Below, piece by piece: positions 23,958 to 32,789 of a DNA stretch of 64,000 nucleotides; position 1 is the stretch's first letter; each line of letters begins with the position of its first letter. The notes beneath the pieces were generated by a model. The model saw nothing but the letters and a program-made list of their open reading frames with translations, searched no databases and was not told the origin of the DNA. The stretch comes from Candidatus Flavonifractor merdavium (GTDB lineage Bacteria; Bacillota; Clostridia; Oscillospirales; Oscillospiraceae): positions 1 through 64,000 of the forward strand of contig DWXF01000044.1 of assembly GCA_019119335.1 (NCBI GenBank). The letters are read 5' to 3'. The position numbers and the translations under genes are program-made.

Positions 23958-24621
23958 TCTTATATCCCAGTCCTCTCACGGTGATGATGTAGCGGGGGTC
24001 CTTGGGATCGTCCTCGATTTTTTCCCGGAGCTTGGAGATATGCACCATCATGGTGTTGTCGTCCCCCTCGAAGTAGTTGCCCACCGCCCCCTCGTAGAGC
24101 TGGATTTTGGTAAAAATGCGTCCGGGTGAGCGCATGAGCAGGGCCAGGATCTTGTACTCCATGGGGGTGAGGGCAATGGGCTGGCCGTTTTTGGTCAGCT
24201 GAAAGGTGGCGGTGTCCAGGGACAGCTCTCCCACCGTCAGGGTGGTGCTGTTTTCCCGGGTGGCCCGCCGGAGCTGGGCCTTGACCCGGGCCACAATCTC
24301 CACCGGGTTGAAGGGCTTTGTGATATAATCGTCCGCCCCAAGGTTCAGCCCCAGGATCTTGTCGTTGTCCTGGCTTTTGGCGGAGAGTATGAGGATGGGG
24401 ATATCGCTGAATTTCCGCAGGGCGCGGGTGAGCTCATAGCCGTTGAGCTCAGGCATCATCACGTCCAGAATGGCCATATCCGGCATATTTTCCCGGGCCA
24501 GAGCCAGGGCGGCGGCTCCGTCGGCGGCCTCCAGGACGCGGTAGCCCTCGCTCTCCAGGTAGAGCCGCAGCAGGTCGCGGATGTCGCCGTCGTCCTCGGC
24601 GATGAGAATGGAAGCGCTCAT
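23947..24621 (-). CDS. OmpR/PhoB-family response regulator
   Basis: The 224-aa regulator has a receiver domain (ILIAEDDGDIRDLL, phospho-Asp in MAILDVMMPELNG, Lys in ADDYITKPF) and a winged-helix output domain (ALTPMEYKILALLMRSPGRIFTK, YIITVRGLGYKIEK). The track ORF is 745 aa because the frame stays open antisense to glnA. The true start is MSASILIAED at 24621 with AAAGGAGG upstream. Confidence 0.96.
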   Translation of the reverse strand: MSASILIAEDDGDIRDLLRLYLESEGYRVLEAADGAAALALARENMPDMAILDVMMPELNGYELTRALRKFSDIPILILSAKSQDNDKILGLNLGADDYITKPFNPVEIVARVKAQLRRATRENSTTLTVGELSLDTATFQLTKNGQPIALTPMEYKILALLMRSPGRIFTKIQLYEGAVGNYFEGDDNTMMVHISKLREKIEDDPKDPRYIITVRGLGYKIEK

Positions 24622-24657
24622 GATGTGGGACCTCCTTTGTCTCTTGGGACTAAGGCT

Positions 24658-24687
24658 ATTATAGGGGGCGGGGCCGGCCTGCGTCAA
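24658..24687 (-). promoter_or_regulatory. promoter of the two-component operon
   Basis: On the minus strand TTGACG and TATAAT are separated by 18 bases, about 40 bases upstream of the response-regulator start. Confidence 0.75.
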
Positions 24688-24808
24688 ACAAAATACGTGT
24701 TTTTCCGGCAAAAAAGCCTGCACGGGGAAATTGCATAAAAGAGCTTGGCCGCCGCCGAGGGCCTGCTGTCCGTTGCGACAAAGTTTTTCCCTGTGATGGA
24801 GAAACGCC

Positions 24809-24837
24809 TTGACACGTAGGGGGAAAGCACGTATACT
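24809..24837 (+). promoter_or_regulatory. glnA promoter
   Basis: TTGACA, 17 bases, TATACT: a near-consensus sigma-A promoter. The predicted transcript begins near 24844, leaving a leader of about 108 bases. Confidence 0.85.
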
Positions 24838-24852
24838 GACCCTAACAGTTGT

Positions 24853-24866
24853 GAACAAAGGCGTTC
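24853..24866 (+). promoter_or_regulatory. ANTAR-type antiterminator hairpin in glnA leader
   Basis: GAAC-AAAGGC-GTTC forms a short stem with a hexanucleotide loop having A at position 1 and G at position 4. This is the loop pattern bound by ANTAR proteins. It shares bases with the 5' arm of the following terminator, so the two structures exclude each other. A clear first (P1) hairpin was not found. Confidence 0.55.
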
Positions 24867-24895
24867 CGACCCGGCGGGCGGAGCGCCTTTCTTCG
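24857..24895 (+). terminator. leader terminator (attenuator) of glnA
   Basis: AAAGGCGTTCCG pairs with CGGAGCGCCTTT (one G-U) around ACCCGGCGGG and is followed by CTTCG. It lies in the leader before glnA, not after a gene, which points to attenuation. Confidence 0.7.
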
Positions 24896-24951
24896 TATCC
24901 GTCTTTTGCAAAAGATGGGAATTGTATGGAGAGAAAGGGGAATGCTTCGCC

Positions 24952-26283
24952 ATGCCGAGCAGTAAAGAGGATATCATCCGCCTGGTCCGGGAGGAGGGTA
25001 TCGAGTTCATCCGCCTGCAGTTCACCGATATTTTCGGCCAGCTGAAGAACGTGGCCATCACCGCCTCCCAGATTGAAAAGGCGGTGAATAACCAGTGTAT
25101 GTTTGACGGCTCCTCCATTGAGGGCTTTGTCCGCATCGACGAATCCGACCAGTATCTGTATCCCGACCTGAAGTCCTTCCGGGTGTTTCCCTGGCGGCCC
25201 AGCCACGGCAAGGTGGCCCGGCTGATCTGCGACGTCCACAATACCGACGGCTCTCCCTTTGCCGGCGACCCCCGCTATGTGCTCAAGCGGGCCATTCAGA
25301 AGGCCCACGACATGGGCTTTGAGTCCTTCAACGTGGGTCCCGAGGCGGAGTTTTTCCTGTTCCAGACCGACGACGAGGGCAAGCCCACTACCAAGACCAA
25401 CGACGAGGCGGGCTATTTCGACCTGGGCCCCCTGGACCACGGGGAATCCACCCGCCGGGAGATCTGCATGGCTCTGGAGGCCATGAAGTTTGAGATCGAG
25501 GCCTCCCATCATGAGTGCGCCCAGGGCCAGCATGAGATCGACTTCAAGTACGAGGAGGCCCTCCACGCCGCCGACAACATCATGACCTTCAAGCTGGCGG
25601 TCAAGACCCTGGCCCAGAAGAACGGCCTGCACGCCACCTTCATGCCCAAGCCCATCTTCGGTGTGGCAGGTTCGGGCATGCACACCAACATGTCCCTGTT
25701 CCGCAACGGCAAGAATGTGTTCTACGACCCCAACGGGGAGCGGGGGCTGTCCAAGGAGGCCTACTCCTTCATCGCGGGCCTTCTGGCCCATGTGAAGGGC
25801 ATGGCGGCCATCACCAACCCCCTGGTGAATTCCTACAAGCGGCTGGTGCCCGGCTATGAGGCCCCCTGCTACCTGGCCTGGTCGGCCTCCAACCGTTCCG
25901 CCCTCATCCGCATCCCCGCCTCCCGCGGTCAGTCCACCCGGGTGGAGCTGCGCTCCCCCGATCCCTCCTGCAACCCCTATCTGGCCTTTGCCGTGTGTCT
26001 GGCCGCCGGTCTGGACGGCATCGAGAAGGGGCTGACGCCCCCTGCCGAGATCACCGAGAACATTTACGCCATGGACGACGCCACCCGGAAGGCCCACGGC
26101 ATCGAGAGCCTGCCCGGCTCGCTGGAGGAGGCCATCGCCGCCCTGGAGGGCGACCAGTTGATCCTGGACACCCTGGGCGAGCATGTTGCTGCCAACTATA
26201 TTGAGGGCAAGAAGAAGGAGTGGGAGGAATACCGCACCCGGGTGTCCTCCTGGGAGCGGGAGAAGTACATCATCAACTATTGA
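24952..26283 (+). CDS. glnA: type I glutamine synthetase
   Basis: The 443-aa enzyme makes glutamine from glutamate, ammonia and ATP. It has the GSI signatures [10 protein letters not shown] (about 55-65), AEFFLF with metal-binding Glu, [28 protein letters not shown] and NRSALIRIP. The length and absence of an evident adenylylation loop fit the GSI-alpha form of Firmicutes. The start MPSSKEDI is preferred over the upstream TTG. The leader carries an attenuator, and the next gene, 38 bases downstream, encodes an ANTAR protein. Together these suggest RNA-level nitrogen control. Confidence 0.97.
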   Translation: MPSSKEDIIRLVREEGIEFIRLQFTDIFGQLKNVAITASQIEKAVNNQCMFDGSSIEGFVRIDESDQYLYPDLKSFRVFPWRPSHGKVARLICDVHNTDGSPFAGDPRYVLKRAIQKAHDMGFESFNVGPEAEFFLFQTDDEGKPTTKTNDEAGYFDLGPLDHGESTRREICMALEAMKFEIEASHHECAQGQHEIDFKYEEALHAADNIMTFKLAVKTLAQKNGLHATFMPKPIFGVAGSGMHTNMSLFRNGKNVFYDPNGERGLSKEAYSFIAGLLAHVKGMAAITNPLVNSYKRLVPGYEAPCYLAWSASNRSALIRIPASRGQSTRVELRSPDPSCNPYLAFAVCLAAGLDGIEKGLTPPAEITENIYAMDDATRKAHGIESLPGSLEEAIAALEGDQLILDTLGEHVAANYIEGKKKEWEEYRTRVSSWEREKYIINY

Positions 26284-26321
26284 TCGTGCGCCGTCAGCTC
26301 CGGGAGCGGGGGTGAGAGAGC

Positions 26322-26852
26322 TTGGATCAGGTGCTTGTGGCCTTTGAAAGTGAAAAGACCTGCCGCCGGATCAGGGAGATTCTGGAGTGCTCCGGTACGG
26401 CCAGCTGTCTGGTCTGCCGCTCGGGGGATCAGGTGCGGCGGCTGGTAAACAAGCGTCATATCGCCGCCGTGGTCTGCGGCTTCAAGCTGGCGGATGAGAC
26501 GGCGGCCGACGTGCTGGAGGATCTGCCCCCCTTCTGTGCCATGCTGGTGCTGGCCCCTCAGGACCAGCTGGATCTGCTGCGGAGAGACCGCCTGCTTCCG
26601 CTGCCCGCCCCCACCTCCCGGGGCGCGCTGCTGGAGGGAGTGGAGCGGCTGCTCCAGATGGGCCGGGAGGCGGAACGGGCCCTGTCCCGCCGGGACGGGG
26701 CGGAGCGGGCGCTGATCGAGCGGGCCAAGGCCCTGCTGATGACCCGGGATGCCATGACCGAGGAGGAGGCCCATCACTTCCTTCAGAAAAAGAGCATGGA
26801 CCAGGGGGCCAAGCTGGTCCATGTGGCCCGGCAGGTGCTGGAAACGCCCTGA
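26322..26852 (+). CDS. ANTAR-domain antitermination regulator with degenerate receiver
   Basis: The 176-aa protein starts at TTG behind GGGGGTGAGAG. Its C-terminal 60 residues (ERALIERAKALLMTRDAMTEEEAHHFLQKKSMDQGAKL) form an ANTAR RNA-binding domain. The N-terminal 110 residues resemble a receiver, but the segment AAVVCGFKLAD lacks the phospho-accepting Asp and no equivalent of the conserved Lys is seen. It is thus unlikely to be phosphorylated. Located right after glnA, it probably antiterminates the glnA leader in response to nitrogen status. Confidence 0.9.
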   Translation: MDQVLVAFESEKTCRRIREILECSGTASCLVCRSGDQVRRLVNKRHIAAVVCGFKLADETAADVLEDLPPFCAMLVLAPQDQLDLLRRDRLLPLPAPTSRGALLEGVERLLQMGREAERALSRRDGAERALIERAKALLMTRDAMTEEEAHHFLQKKSMDQGAKLVHVARQVLETP

Positions 26853-26884
26853 AACGCATAGGATGAATCGCACAGTGGTCCTTT

Positions 26885-26910
26885 GGCGGCAGTTCTGCGG
26901 GACTGCCGCC
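26885..26910 (+). repeat. hairpin before dapF
   Basis: GGCGGCAGT and ACTGCCGCC flank 8 bases, followed by CTTCCG. It is a possible weak terminator separating the glnA-ANTAR unit from dapF. Confidence 0.5.
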
Positions 26911-26940
26911 CTTCCGTATACCTGGAGGAGGGGGTCGGAT

Positions 26941-27747
26941 ATGCGATTCATCAAAATGCAGGGGCTGGGCAACGATTATATTTTTCTCAACTGTCTGGAG
27001 GGCGGGCCGGAGAGGCTGCCGGAGCTGGCGGCGGCCCTCAGCGACCGGCACTTCGGGCCGGGGGCCGACGGGCTCATCTGCCTGTTTCCCTCCCGGCGGG
27101 GGGACTTCGCCATGCGGATGTTCAACGCCGACGGCTCGGAGGGGGAGATGTGCGGCAACGGCATCCGCTGTCTGGGCAAGCTGATCCGGGACTGGGGGCT
27201 GAGCAGCCGGACCCGGCTGGTGATCGAGACCAAAGCGGGGCTGCGTCTGGTGGAGCTGCTGGATGGGACGGACCGGGAACGGACCGTCCGGGTGGATATG
27301 GGCGTGCCGGAGGTGGGGACGCCGCTGGAGCCGGAGGCGGCCGGCCGCCGCTGGCGGCTGACGCCGGTATCCATGGGCAACCCCCACGGCGTGGTTTTCC
27401 TGGAGAACATAGACGGCCTGGACCTGGAAACGGTGGGTCCCGCCCTGGAGCAGCACCCCGCCTTTCCCGGCGGAATCAATGTGGAATTTGTGCAGGTAAT
27501 CACCCGCGACTGCCTGCGGATGCGGGTTTGGGAGCGGGGCAGCGGGGAGACCCTGGCCTGCGGCACCGGGGCCTGCGCCGCCCTGGCGGCGGCGGTGTCC
27601 GCCGGACGGGCGGAGCCGGCGGCTCAGGTGGAGCTGCCCGGCGGCGTTCTGGAGGTCCGCTGGGACCGCCAGAGCGGCCATATGCAGCTCACCGGACCGG
27701 CGGTGACGGTATATGAGGGGGAATACCCCTGGAAAACGGATGAATAA
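26941..27747 (+). CDS. dapF: diaminopimelate epimerase
   Basis: The 268-aa epimerase converts LL- to meso-diaminopimelate for lysine and peptidoglycan. It has [10 protein letters not shown] at the N-terminus and the two catalytic cysteines in [13 protein letters not shown] (about 73) and [13 protein letters not shown] (about 211). The start MRFIKMQG at 26941 has a GGAGGAGGGGG site. The gene is followed 13 bases later by dapL, the enzyme that makes its substrate. Confidence 0.97.
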   Translation: MRFIKMQGLGNDYIFLNCLEGGPERLPELAAALSDRHFGPGADGLICLFPSRRGDFAMRMFNADGSEGEMCGNGIRCLGKLIRDWGLSSRTRLVIETKAGLRLVELLDGTDRERTVRVDMGVPEVGTPLEPEAAGRRWRLTPVSMGNPHGVVFLENIDGLDLETVGPALEQHPAFPGGINVEFVQVITRDCLRMRVWERGSGETLACGTGACAALAAAVSAGRAEPAAQVELPGGVLEVRWDRQSGHMQLTGPAVTVYEGEYPWKTDE

Positions 27748-27760
27748 AGGAGAGAGAAAC

Positions 27761-28978
27761 ATGGTGACCATCAACGAAAACTATCAGAGGCTGCCGGGCA
27801 GCTATCTGTTCTCCGAGATCGCCCGCCGGGTGGCGGCCTATTCCGAGGCCAACCCGTCCAAGCGGCTTATCCGCCTGGGCATCGGCGACGTGACCCGGCC
27901 CCTGGCCCCGGCGGTGACCCAGGCCATGCACCAGGCGGTGGACGAGATGGCCACCGTGACGGGCTTCCACGGCTACGGTCCGGAGCAGGGCTACGCCTTC
28001 CTCCGGGAGGCCATCGCCAAAGAGGACTATCAGGCCAGAGGGGCGGACATCACCCCCGATGAGATCTTCGTCTCTGACGGCGCCAAGAGCGACTGCGGCA
28101 ACATCGGGGATATTTTCGGTGTGGACAACGTGGTGGCGGTGTGCGACCCGGTGTACCCCGTCTATGTGGACACCAACGCCATGGCGGGCCGGGCGGGCCA
28201 TTACGACGGGGACAAGGGCCGCTGGGACCGGCTGGTCTATATGCCCTGCGTGGCGGAGAACGGCTTTTCCCCCGACATCCCCAGCCAGCCGGTGGACCTG
28301 ATCTACCTGTGCTTCCCCAACAACCCCACCGGCGCGGTGGCTACCCGGGCGCAGCTGCAGGCCTGGGTAGACCACGCCAACGCCACCGGCGCGGTGATCC
28401 TGTTTGACAGCGCCTACGAGGCCTTCATCACCGACCCGGCCATCCCTCACAGTATCTTTGAGATCCCGGGGGCCAAAACCTGCGCCATCGAGTTCCGCTC
28501 CTTCTCCAAAACCGCCGGCTTTACCGGCACCCGCTGCGCCTACACTGTCATTCCCAAGGACCTGGTACGGGGGGGCGTGGCCCTCAACGGCATGTGGAAC
28601 CGCCGCCAGTGTACCAAGTTCAACGGCGCTCCCTATGTGGTGCAGCGGGGGGCCGCCGCCATTTACACCCCGGAGGGGCGGGCCCAGGTCAGGGAGACCA
28701 TCGGCTATTACCTGAATAACGCCAGGGTAATCCGGGAAGGCTTAGCGGGGGCGGGTCTTACCGTGTGCGGTGGGGAGAACTCCCCCTATGTCTGGGCCAG
28801 AACGCCGGACGGCTTGGGCTCCTGGGCGTTTTTCGACCGCCTGCTCCAGCAGGCCAACGTGGTGACCACCCCCGGCGCGGGCTTCGGCCCCAGCGGTGAG
28901 GGGTATATCCGCCTCACCGCCTTCGGCGGGGCGGAGGACACCGTGGAAGCGGTGGAGCGCATCAAGGCCATTTTGTAA
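27761..28978 (+). CDS. dapL: LL-diaminopimelate aminotransferase
   Basis: The 405-aa PLP enzyme converts tetrahydrodipicolinate directly to LL-diaminopimelate, bypassing succinyl or acetyl intermediates. It begins with [20 protein letters not shown], typical of DapL, and contains [31 protein letters not shown] and the PLP-lysine motif [15 protein letters not shown]. The start at 27761 has an AAAGGAGAG site. Pairing with dapF is common in bacteria using this route. Confidence 0.97.
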   Translation: MVTINENYQRLPGSYLFSEIARRVAAYSEANPSKRLIRLGIGDVTRPLAPAVTQAMHQAVDEMATVTGFHGYGPEQGYAFLREAIAKEDYQARGADITPDEIFVSDGAKSDCGNIGDIFGVDNVVAVCDPVYPVYVDTNAMAGRAGHYDGDKGRWDRLVYMPCVAENGFSPDIPSQPVDLIYLCFPNNPTGAVATRAQLQAWVDHANATGAVILFDSAYEAFITDPAIPHSIFEIPGAKTCAIEFRSFSKTAGFTGTRCAYTVIPKDLVRGGVALNGMWNRRQCTKFNGAPYVVQRGAAAIYTPEGRAQVRETIGYYLNNARVIREGLAGAGLTVCGGENSPYVWARTPDGLGSWAFFDRLLQQANVVTTPGAGFGPSGEGYIRLTAFGGAEDTVEAVERIKAIL

Positions 28979-28982
28979 GCAT

Positions 28983-29035
28983 GAGGGCGTCCGGCCTATG
29001 GGTCCGGGCGCCCTCTGTTGCTCTTGCGTTTTTTT
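28983..29035 (+). terminator. terminator after dapL
   Basis: GAGGGCG-T-CCGG pairs with CCGG-G-CGCCCTC around a 9-base loop, followed some 15 bases later by a run of T. Confidence 0.6.
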
Positions 29036-29052
29036 CCCCCGGCGGGTATGAT
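29024..29052 (+). promoter_or_regulatory. promoter of the GH25 lysozyme gene
   Basis: TTGCGT, 17 bases, TATGAT; about 60 bases upstream of the TTG start. Confidence 0.55.
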
Positions 29053-29113
29053 AGAGAAGATCCGCCGGAGGGGCAGCGCCCCCGGCGGGAATTTCAGAAA
29101 TTGGTGATGACCC

Positions 29114-29863
29114 TTGAGACAAGTGATTCGAGTGGCGGGCAGGCTGCTGCTGGTCTGCCTGATTCTGGCGGCTGCGGCGCTGGCCGCGCTGGCGGTGCTG
29201 CGGTGGCGGGGCCTGCTGTTGCTCTCCCACGAGTCTAACCCGGACCAGTGGGAGGTGTTCGGGGTGGACGTGTCCTCCTACCAGGGGGTGGTGGACTGGC
29301 CCGTGCTGGCGGCACAGGGGGTGGACTTCGCCTTCATTAAAGCCACCGAGGGCTCCACCCTGCGGGACGGGCGGTTTGCCGACAACTGGACGGGGGCCCA
29401 GGCCGCCGGAGTGCGGGCGGGGGCCTACCACTTCCTCAGCTACGACACCCCCGGGGAGACCCAGGCGGACAACTTTATCGACCTGGTGCCGGTAACCGAG
29501 GGGGCTCTGCCTCCGGTGGTGGACATCGAATTTTACGGGGATTATCTGGAGCAGCCCCCGGAAAAGGAGCACGTGCGCTCCATTCTGGACCCGCTGCTGG
29601 AGCGGCTGGAGGCCCACTACGGGGTAAAGCCCATCCTCTATGTCACCTACCGCTCCTACTACCTCTATCTGGCGGGGAGCGGGTACGGGGAGTACCCCAT
29701 CTGGTGCTCCAGCCCCACGGTGTTTCCCCTGGTGCCGGGCTGGGACTTCTGGCAGTACTCCCATACCGCCCGGCTGGAAGGGTATGACGGCAGCCAGGAC
29801 CGCATTGACCTGAACATCTTCCGGGGCAGTCGGGAGCAGTTCCAGCGCTTTGGTCTGGCGTAA
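29114..29863 (+). CDS. membrane-anchored GH25 lysozyme-like muramidase
   Basis: The 249-aa protein has an N-terminal membrane anchor (LLLVCLILAAAALAALAVL) and a GH25 domain. The domain contains GVDVSSYQGVVDW with the first acidic residue, FAFIKATEGS, PPVVDIEF with the catalytic Asp-x-Glu, LYVTYRSYYLYL, FWQYS and a final DLNIF. It should cleave the glycan strands of peptidoglycan at the cell surface. The start is an unusual TTG at 29114 with a weak ribosome site; GTG 29123 is an alternative. Confidence 0.92.
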   Translation: MRQVIRVAGRLLLVCLILAAAALAALAVLRWRGLLLLSHESNPDQWEVFGVDVSSYQGVVDWPVLAAQGVDFAFIKATEGSTLRDGRFADNWTGAQAAGVRAGAYHFLSYDTPGETQADNFIDLVPVTEGALPPVVDIEFYGDYLEQPPEKEHVRSILDPLLERLEAHYGVKPILYVTYRSYYLYLAGSGYGEYPIWCSSPTVFPLVPGWDFWQYSHTARLEGYDGSQDRIDLNIFRGSREQFQRFGLA

Positions 29864-29933
29864 CGTCCCCTTCTATTTTTCCCCTTTTTCTGGTATACTC
29901 TTTATAACCTGTGATTGTGCGCGGGAGGTCAGC

Positions 29934-30848
29934 ATGGAACAGTTGGAAAGATTGGCTCAGACCCTTCGGACGCGGCTGCCGGAGCTGGAGCTGCGGGAAA
30001 ACGAGCCCATGAGCCGCCACACCACCTTCCGTATCGGCGGCCCCGCCCGCCTGATGGCCCTGCCCAGGGACCGGAAGGAGGCGGCGGCTGCGGTGCGGGC
30101 GGCGGCCGAGCTGGGCATACGGCCCTTTTTCCTGGGCAACGGCAGCAATCTGCTGGTGGCTGACGGGGGCTATGAGGGCTTTATTGTCAAGCTCACCGGC
30201 CTGGATCAGACCAGGGTGGTCAACCGCCGCCTGCGGGCGGAGAGCGGCATTTCCCTGGCCCGGCTGGCTATGGCGGCCTGGGGCCGTGGTCTCACCGGCC
30301 TGGAATTTGCCCATGGTATTCCCGGCACCCTTGGCGGCGGCGTCGCCATGAACGCCGGCGCCTACGGCGGCGAGATGTCCCAGGTACTCACCGCCGTCAC
30401 CTTCCTGGACGAGGCGGGCCAGGTGATTACCCTGCCCGCTCAGGAGTGCGCTCTCACCTACCGCCACAGTCTGTTTACCGACCACCCGGAGCGGCTCATT
30501 TTGGAGGCCGAGTTTGAACTGGCCCAGGGCGTCCCCACCCTCATCAAGATAAGAATGGATGAGTTGGCCCAGAAGAGACGCGCCAAGCAGCCCCTGGACC
30601 AGCCCAGCGCAGGCAGCACCTTCAAGCGGCCGGAGGGCCACTTTGCCGCCGCCCTCATTGAGCAGTGCGGCCTGAAGGGCCTGTCGGTGGGGGGCGCCCA
30701 GGTGTCGGAAAAGCACGCCGGCTTTGTGGTCAACCGGGGCGGAGCTACGGCGGAGGATGTGCTCCGGCTGATGGAGCAGGTGCGTGAGCGGGTGCTCCGG
30801 GACACCGGCGTGGAGCTGGAGCCGGAAGTAAAGCTTTTGGGATTTTGA
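29934..30848 (+). CDS. murB: UDP-N-acetylenolpyruvoylglucosamine reductase
   Basis: The 304-aa FAD enzyme reduces UDP-GlcNAc-enolpyruvate to UDP-MurNAc. It has TTFRIGGPA, FFLGNGSNLLVADGGY (FAD binding), GIPGTLGGGVAMNAGAYGGEM, YRHS, PSAGSTFKRP with the catalytic serine and a final VELEPEVKLLG. MEQLERLA at 29934 is the start (GGGAGG upstream). It is the first gene of the conserved murB-rapZ-yvcK-whiA run. Confidence 0.97.
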   Translation: MEQLERLAQTLRTRLPELELRENEPMSRHTTFRIGGPARLMALPRDRKEAAAAVRAAAELGIRPFFLGNGSNLLVADGGYEGFIVKLTGLDQTRVVNRRLRAESGISLARLAMAAWGRGLTGLEFAHGIPGTLGGGVAMNAGAYGGEMSQVLTAVTFLDEAGQVITLPAQECALTYRHSLFTDHPERLILEAEFELAQGVPTLIKIRMDELAQKRRAKQPLDQPSAGSTFKRPEGHFAAALIEQCGLKGLSVGGAQVSEKHAGFVVNRGGATAEDVLRLMEQVRERVLRDTGVELEPEVKLLGF

Positions 30849-30859
30849 GGTGAGCGGCC

Positions 30860-31720
30860 ATGGATTTTATCATTATCTCCGGCCTGTCCGGGGCGGGCAA
30901 GAGTAAGGCGGCCTCCTTTCTGGAGGATACGGGGTTCTATGTGGTGGACAATATGCCCGCCGCCCTGATTCCCAAGTTCGCCGCCCTGTGCATGGCCCAG
31001 CCCGGCCGGTATGACCGGGTGGCCCTGGTGACCGATATCCGGGGGGGCCAGACCTTTGACGGGCTGTTTGACGCCCTCAACGAGCTCCACGAGATGGGCT
31101 GCGACTACAAGATCCTCTTTGTGGAGGCCAGCGTGGAGACCATCATCAAGCGGTACAAGGAGACCCGGCGGAGCCATCCGCTGTCCGGCTCCTCCCGCTC
31201 TCTGGACGAGGCGGTGCGCACTGAGCGGGCCATGCTCTCACCGGTGCGCCAGCGGGCGGAGTATATTATCGACACCAGCGTGCTCTCCACCGCCAAGCTG
31301 CGGGGGGAGGTGCTGCGGCTGTTCGGCCGGGACGGGGAGACCCCCGCCATGGCGGTGAACGTGATCTCCTTCGGCATCAAGTACGGCATCCCTATCGAGG
31401 CCGACCTGGTGCTGGACGTGCGCTTTCTGCCCAACCCCTATTACATAGCGGAGCTGCGCCATCAGACTGGGCTGGATGACGGGGTGTATAACTTCGTCTT
31501 TGGCTATCAGCAGACCAAGGACTTCATGACCCACCTGGAGGGGCTCATTGGTTTTCTGCTGCCCCAGTATGTGGAGGAGGGCAAAACCGTGCTGGTGATC
31601 GCCGTGGGCTGCACCGGCGGGCAGCACCGCTCGGTGGCCATCACCCGCGCCCTGGCCGAGTTCATCCGGCGCAAGGGCTATCAGGCCACGGAGAATCACC
31701 GGGACATGACCCGGTCGTAA
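30860..31720 (+). CDS. rapZ: RapZ/YvcJ-family nucleotide-binding protein
   Basis: The 286-aa P-loop protein has Walker A GLSGAGKS, the FYVVDNMPAALIP motif and the C-terminal VGCTGGQHRSVAI signature of the RapZ family. In E. coli RapZ controls degradation of the GlmZ small RNA and senses glucosamine-6-phosphate; in Bacillus the YvcJ homologue binds and hydrolyses nucleotides. The position before yvcK and whiA is the usual Firmicute arrangement. Confidence 0.96.
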   Translation: MDFIIISGLSGAGKSKAASFLEDTGFYVVDNMPAALIPKFAALCMAQPGRYDRVALVTDIRGGQTFDGLFDALNELHEMGCDYKILFVEASVETIIKRYKETRRSHPLSGSSRSLDEAVRTERAMLSPVRQRAEYIIDTSVLSTAKLRGEVLRLFGRDGETPAMAVNVISFGIKYGIPIEADLVLDVRFLPNPYYIAELRHQTGLDDGVYNFVFGYQQTKDFMTHLEGLIGFLLPQYVEEGKTVLVIAVGCTGGQHRSVAITRALAEFIRRKGYQATENHRDMTRS

Positions 31721-31731
31721 GGAGGGATACC

Positions 31732-32748
31732 GTGAGCGAGAGCATCTTTGACCGGCGTTGGGAGCAGGGGCCCAAGGTGGTTGCCATCGGCGGAGGTACC
31801 GGCCTGTCCACCATGCTGCGGGGGTTGAAAAATCACACGAAAAATCTGACCGCCGTGGTCACGGTGGCCGACGACGGCGGCGGCTCTGGTATGCTGCGCC
31901 AGGACCTGGGGATGCCCCCGCCGGGGGATATCCGCCACTGTATGGAGGCCCTGGCCAACGCCGAGCCGGTGATGCAGCAGCTGCTGACCTACCGCTTTCC
32001 CGAAGGGTCGGGCAAACTCACCGGCCAGTCCTTCGGCAACCTGATCCTGGCCGCCCTCAACGGCATTTCCGGCTCCTTTGACGAGGCGGTGGCCAAGATG
32101 AGTCAGGTTCTGGCCATCACCGGCCGGGTGCTGCCGGTGACCACCGCCGACGTGACCCTGGAGGCCACCTTTGAAAACGGCACCAAGGTTCTGGGCGAGT
32201 CCAAGATCAGCGACTTCAAGAAGGCCCAGGACTGCCGCATCCAGAGCGTCCGACTGCTGCCCGAGCGCCCCCAGGCCCTGCCGGAGGCCATCCGGGCCAT
32301 TGAGGAGGCCGACCTGATCCTGCTGGGGCCGGGGAGTCTGTACACCAGCGTCATCCCCAACCTGCTGGTGGACGGTATCTCCGACGCGGTGCGCGCCGCC
32401 CAGGCCATCAAAATCTATATCTGCAACATCATGACCCAGGACGGGGAGACCGAGGGCATGACCGCCTCCGACCACGTGAAGGCCCTGCTGGACCACTCCG
32501 GCCCGGGGCTGGTGGACCTGTGCCTGTGCAACTCCGCCCCGGTGCGGCCCGGCCTGGTGGAGCGGTACAAGGAGGAGGACGCCGTCCCCATCGTGGTGGA
32601 TAAAGAGGCCATTGAGGCCCTGGGGGTGGAGCTGGTCACCCGGCCCCTGGCCTCCGAGACCCTGAACTACGCCCGCCACTCCTTCGCCCGGCTGTCCGCC
32701 GCGGTGATGGACCTGTACCGGGAGCGGGCCGACACAAGAATTTTCTGA
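31732..32748 (+). CDS. yvcK: YvcK/CofD-family gluconeogenesis factor
   Basis: The 338-aa protein starts at GTG after AAGGAGGG. It has KVVAIGGGTGLSTMLRGLK, TVADDGGGSGMLRQDLGMPPPGDIRHC and LLGPGSLYTSVIPNLLV, the hallmarks of YvcK. In Bacillus YvcK binds UDP-GlcNAc and is needed for cell shape and PBP1 placement on gluconeogenic carbon. Confidence 0.96.
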   Translation: MSESIFDRRWEQGPKVVAIGGGTGLSTMLRGLKNHTKNLTAVVTVADDGGGSGMLRQDLGMPPPGDIRHCMEALANAEPVMQQLLTYRFPEGSGKLTGQSFGNLILAALNGISGSFDEAVAKMSQVLAITGRVLPVTTADVTLEATFENGTKVLGESKISDFKKAQDCRIQSVRLLPERPQALPEAIRAIEEADLILLGPGSLYTSVIPNLLVDGISDAVRAAQAIKIYICNIMTQDGETEGMTASDHVKALLDHSGPGLVDLCLCNSAPVRPGLVERYKEEDAVPIVVDKEAIEALGVELVTRPLASETLNYARHSFARLSAAVMDLYRERADTRIF

Positions 32749-32750
32749 AT

Positions 32751-32775
32751 CCGCCGGGCGGCAGGCGCCCGGCGG
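32751..32775 (+). repeat. intercistronic hairpin between yvcK and whiA
   Basis: CCGCCGGGCG and CGCCCGGCGG flank GCAGG. No T-run follows, so it is more likely an mRNA structure than a terminator. Confidence 0.5.
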
Positions 32776-32789
32776 GCTGGAGGGAACCC

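Larger units (their letters stand above)
24622..24951. other. 330-base divergent regulatory region
   Basis: No gene is seen here. It holds the minus-strand promoter of the response-regulator operon (24658-24687) and the plus-strand promoter plus attenuator leader of glnA (24809-24895). Nothing recognisable was seen between 24690 and 24805. Confidence 0.6.

Noticed and set aside
24622-26184. N-terminal 520 residues of the 745-aa minus-strand ORF
   Set aside because: Only the last 224 codons encode the response regulator. The rest is antisense to glnA and crosses a clear promoter and ribosome site for MSASILIAED.
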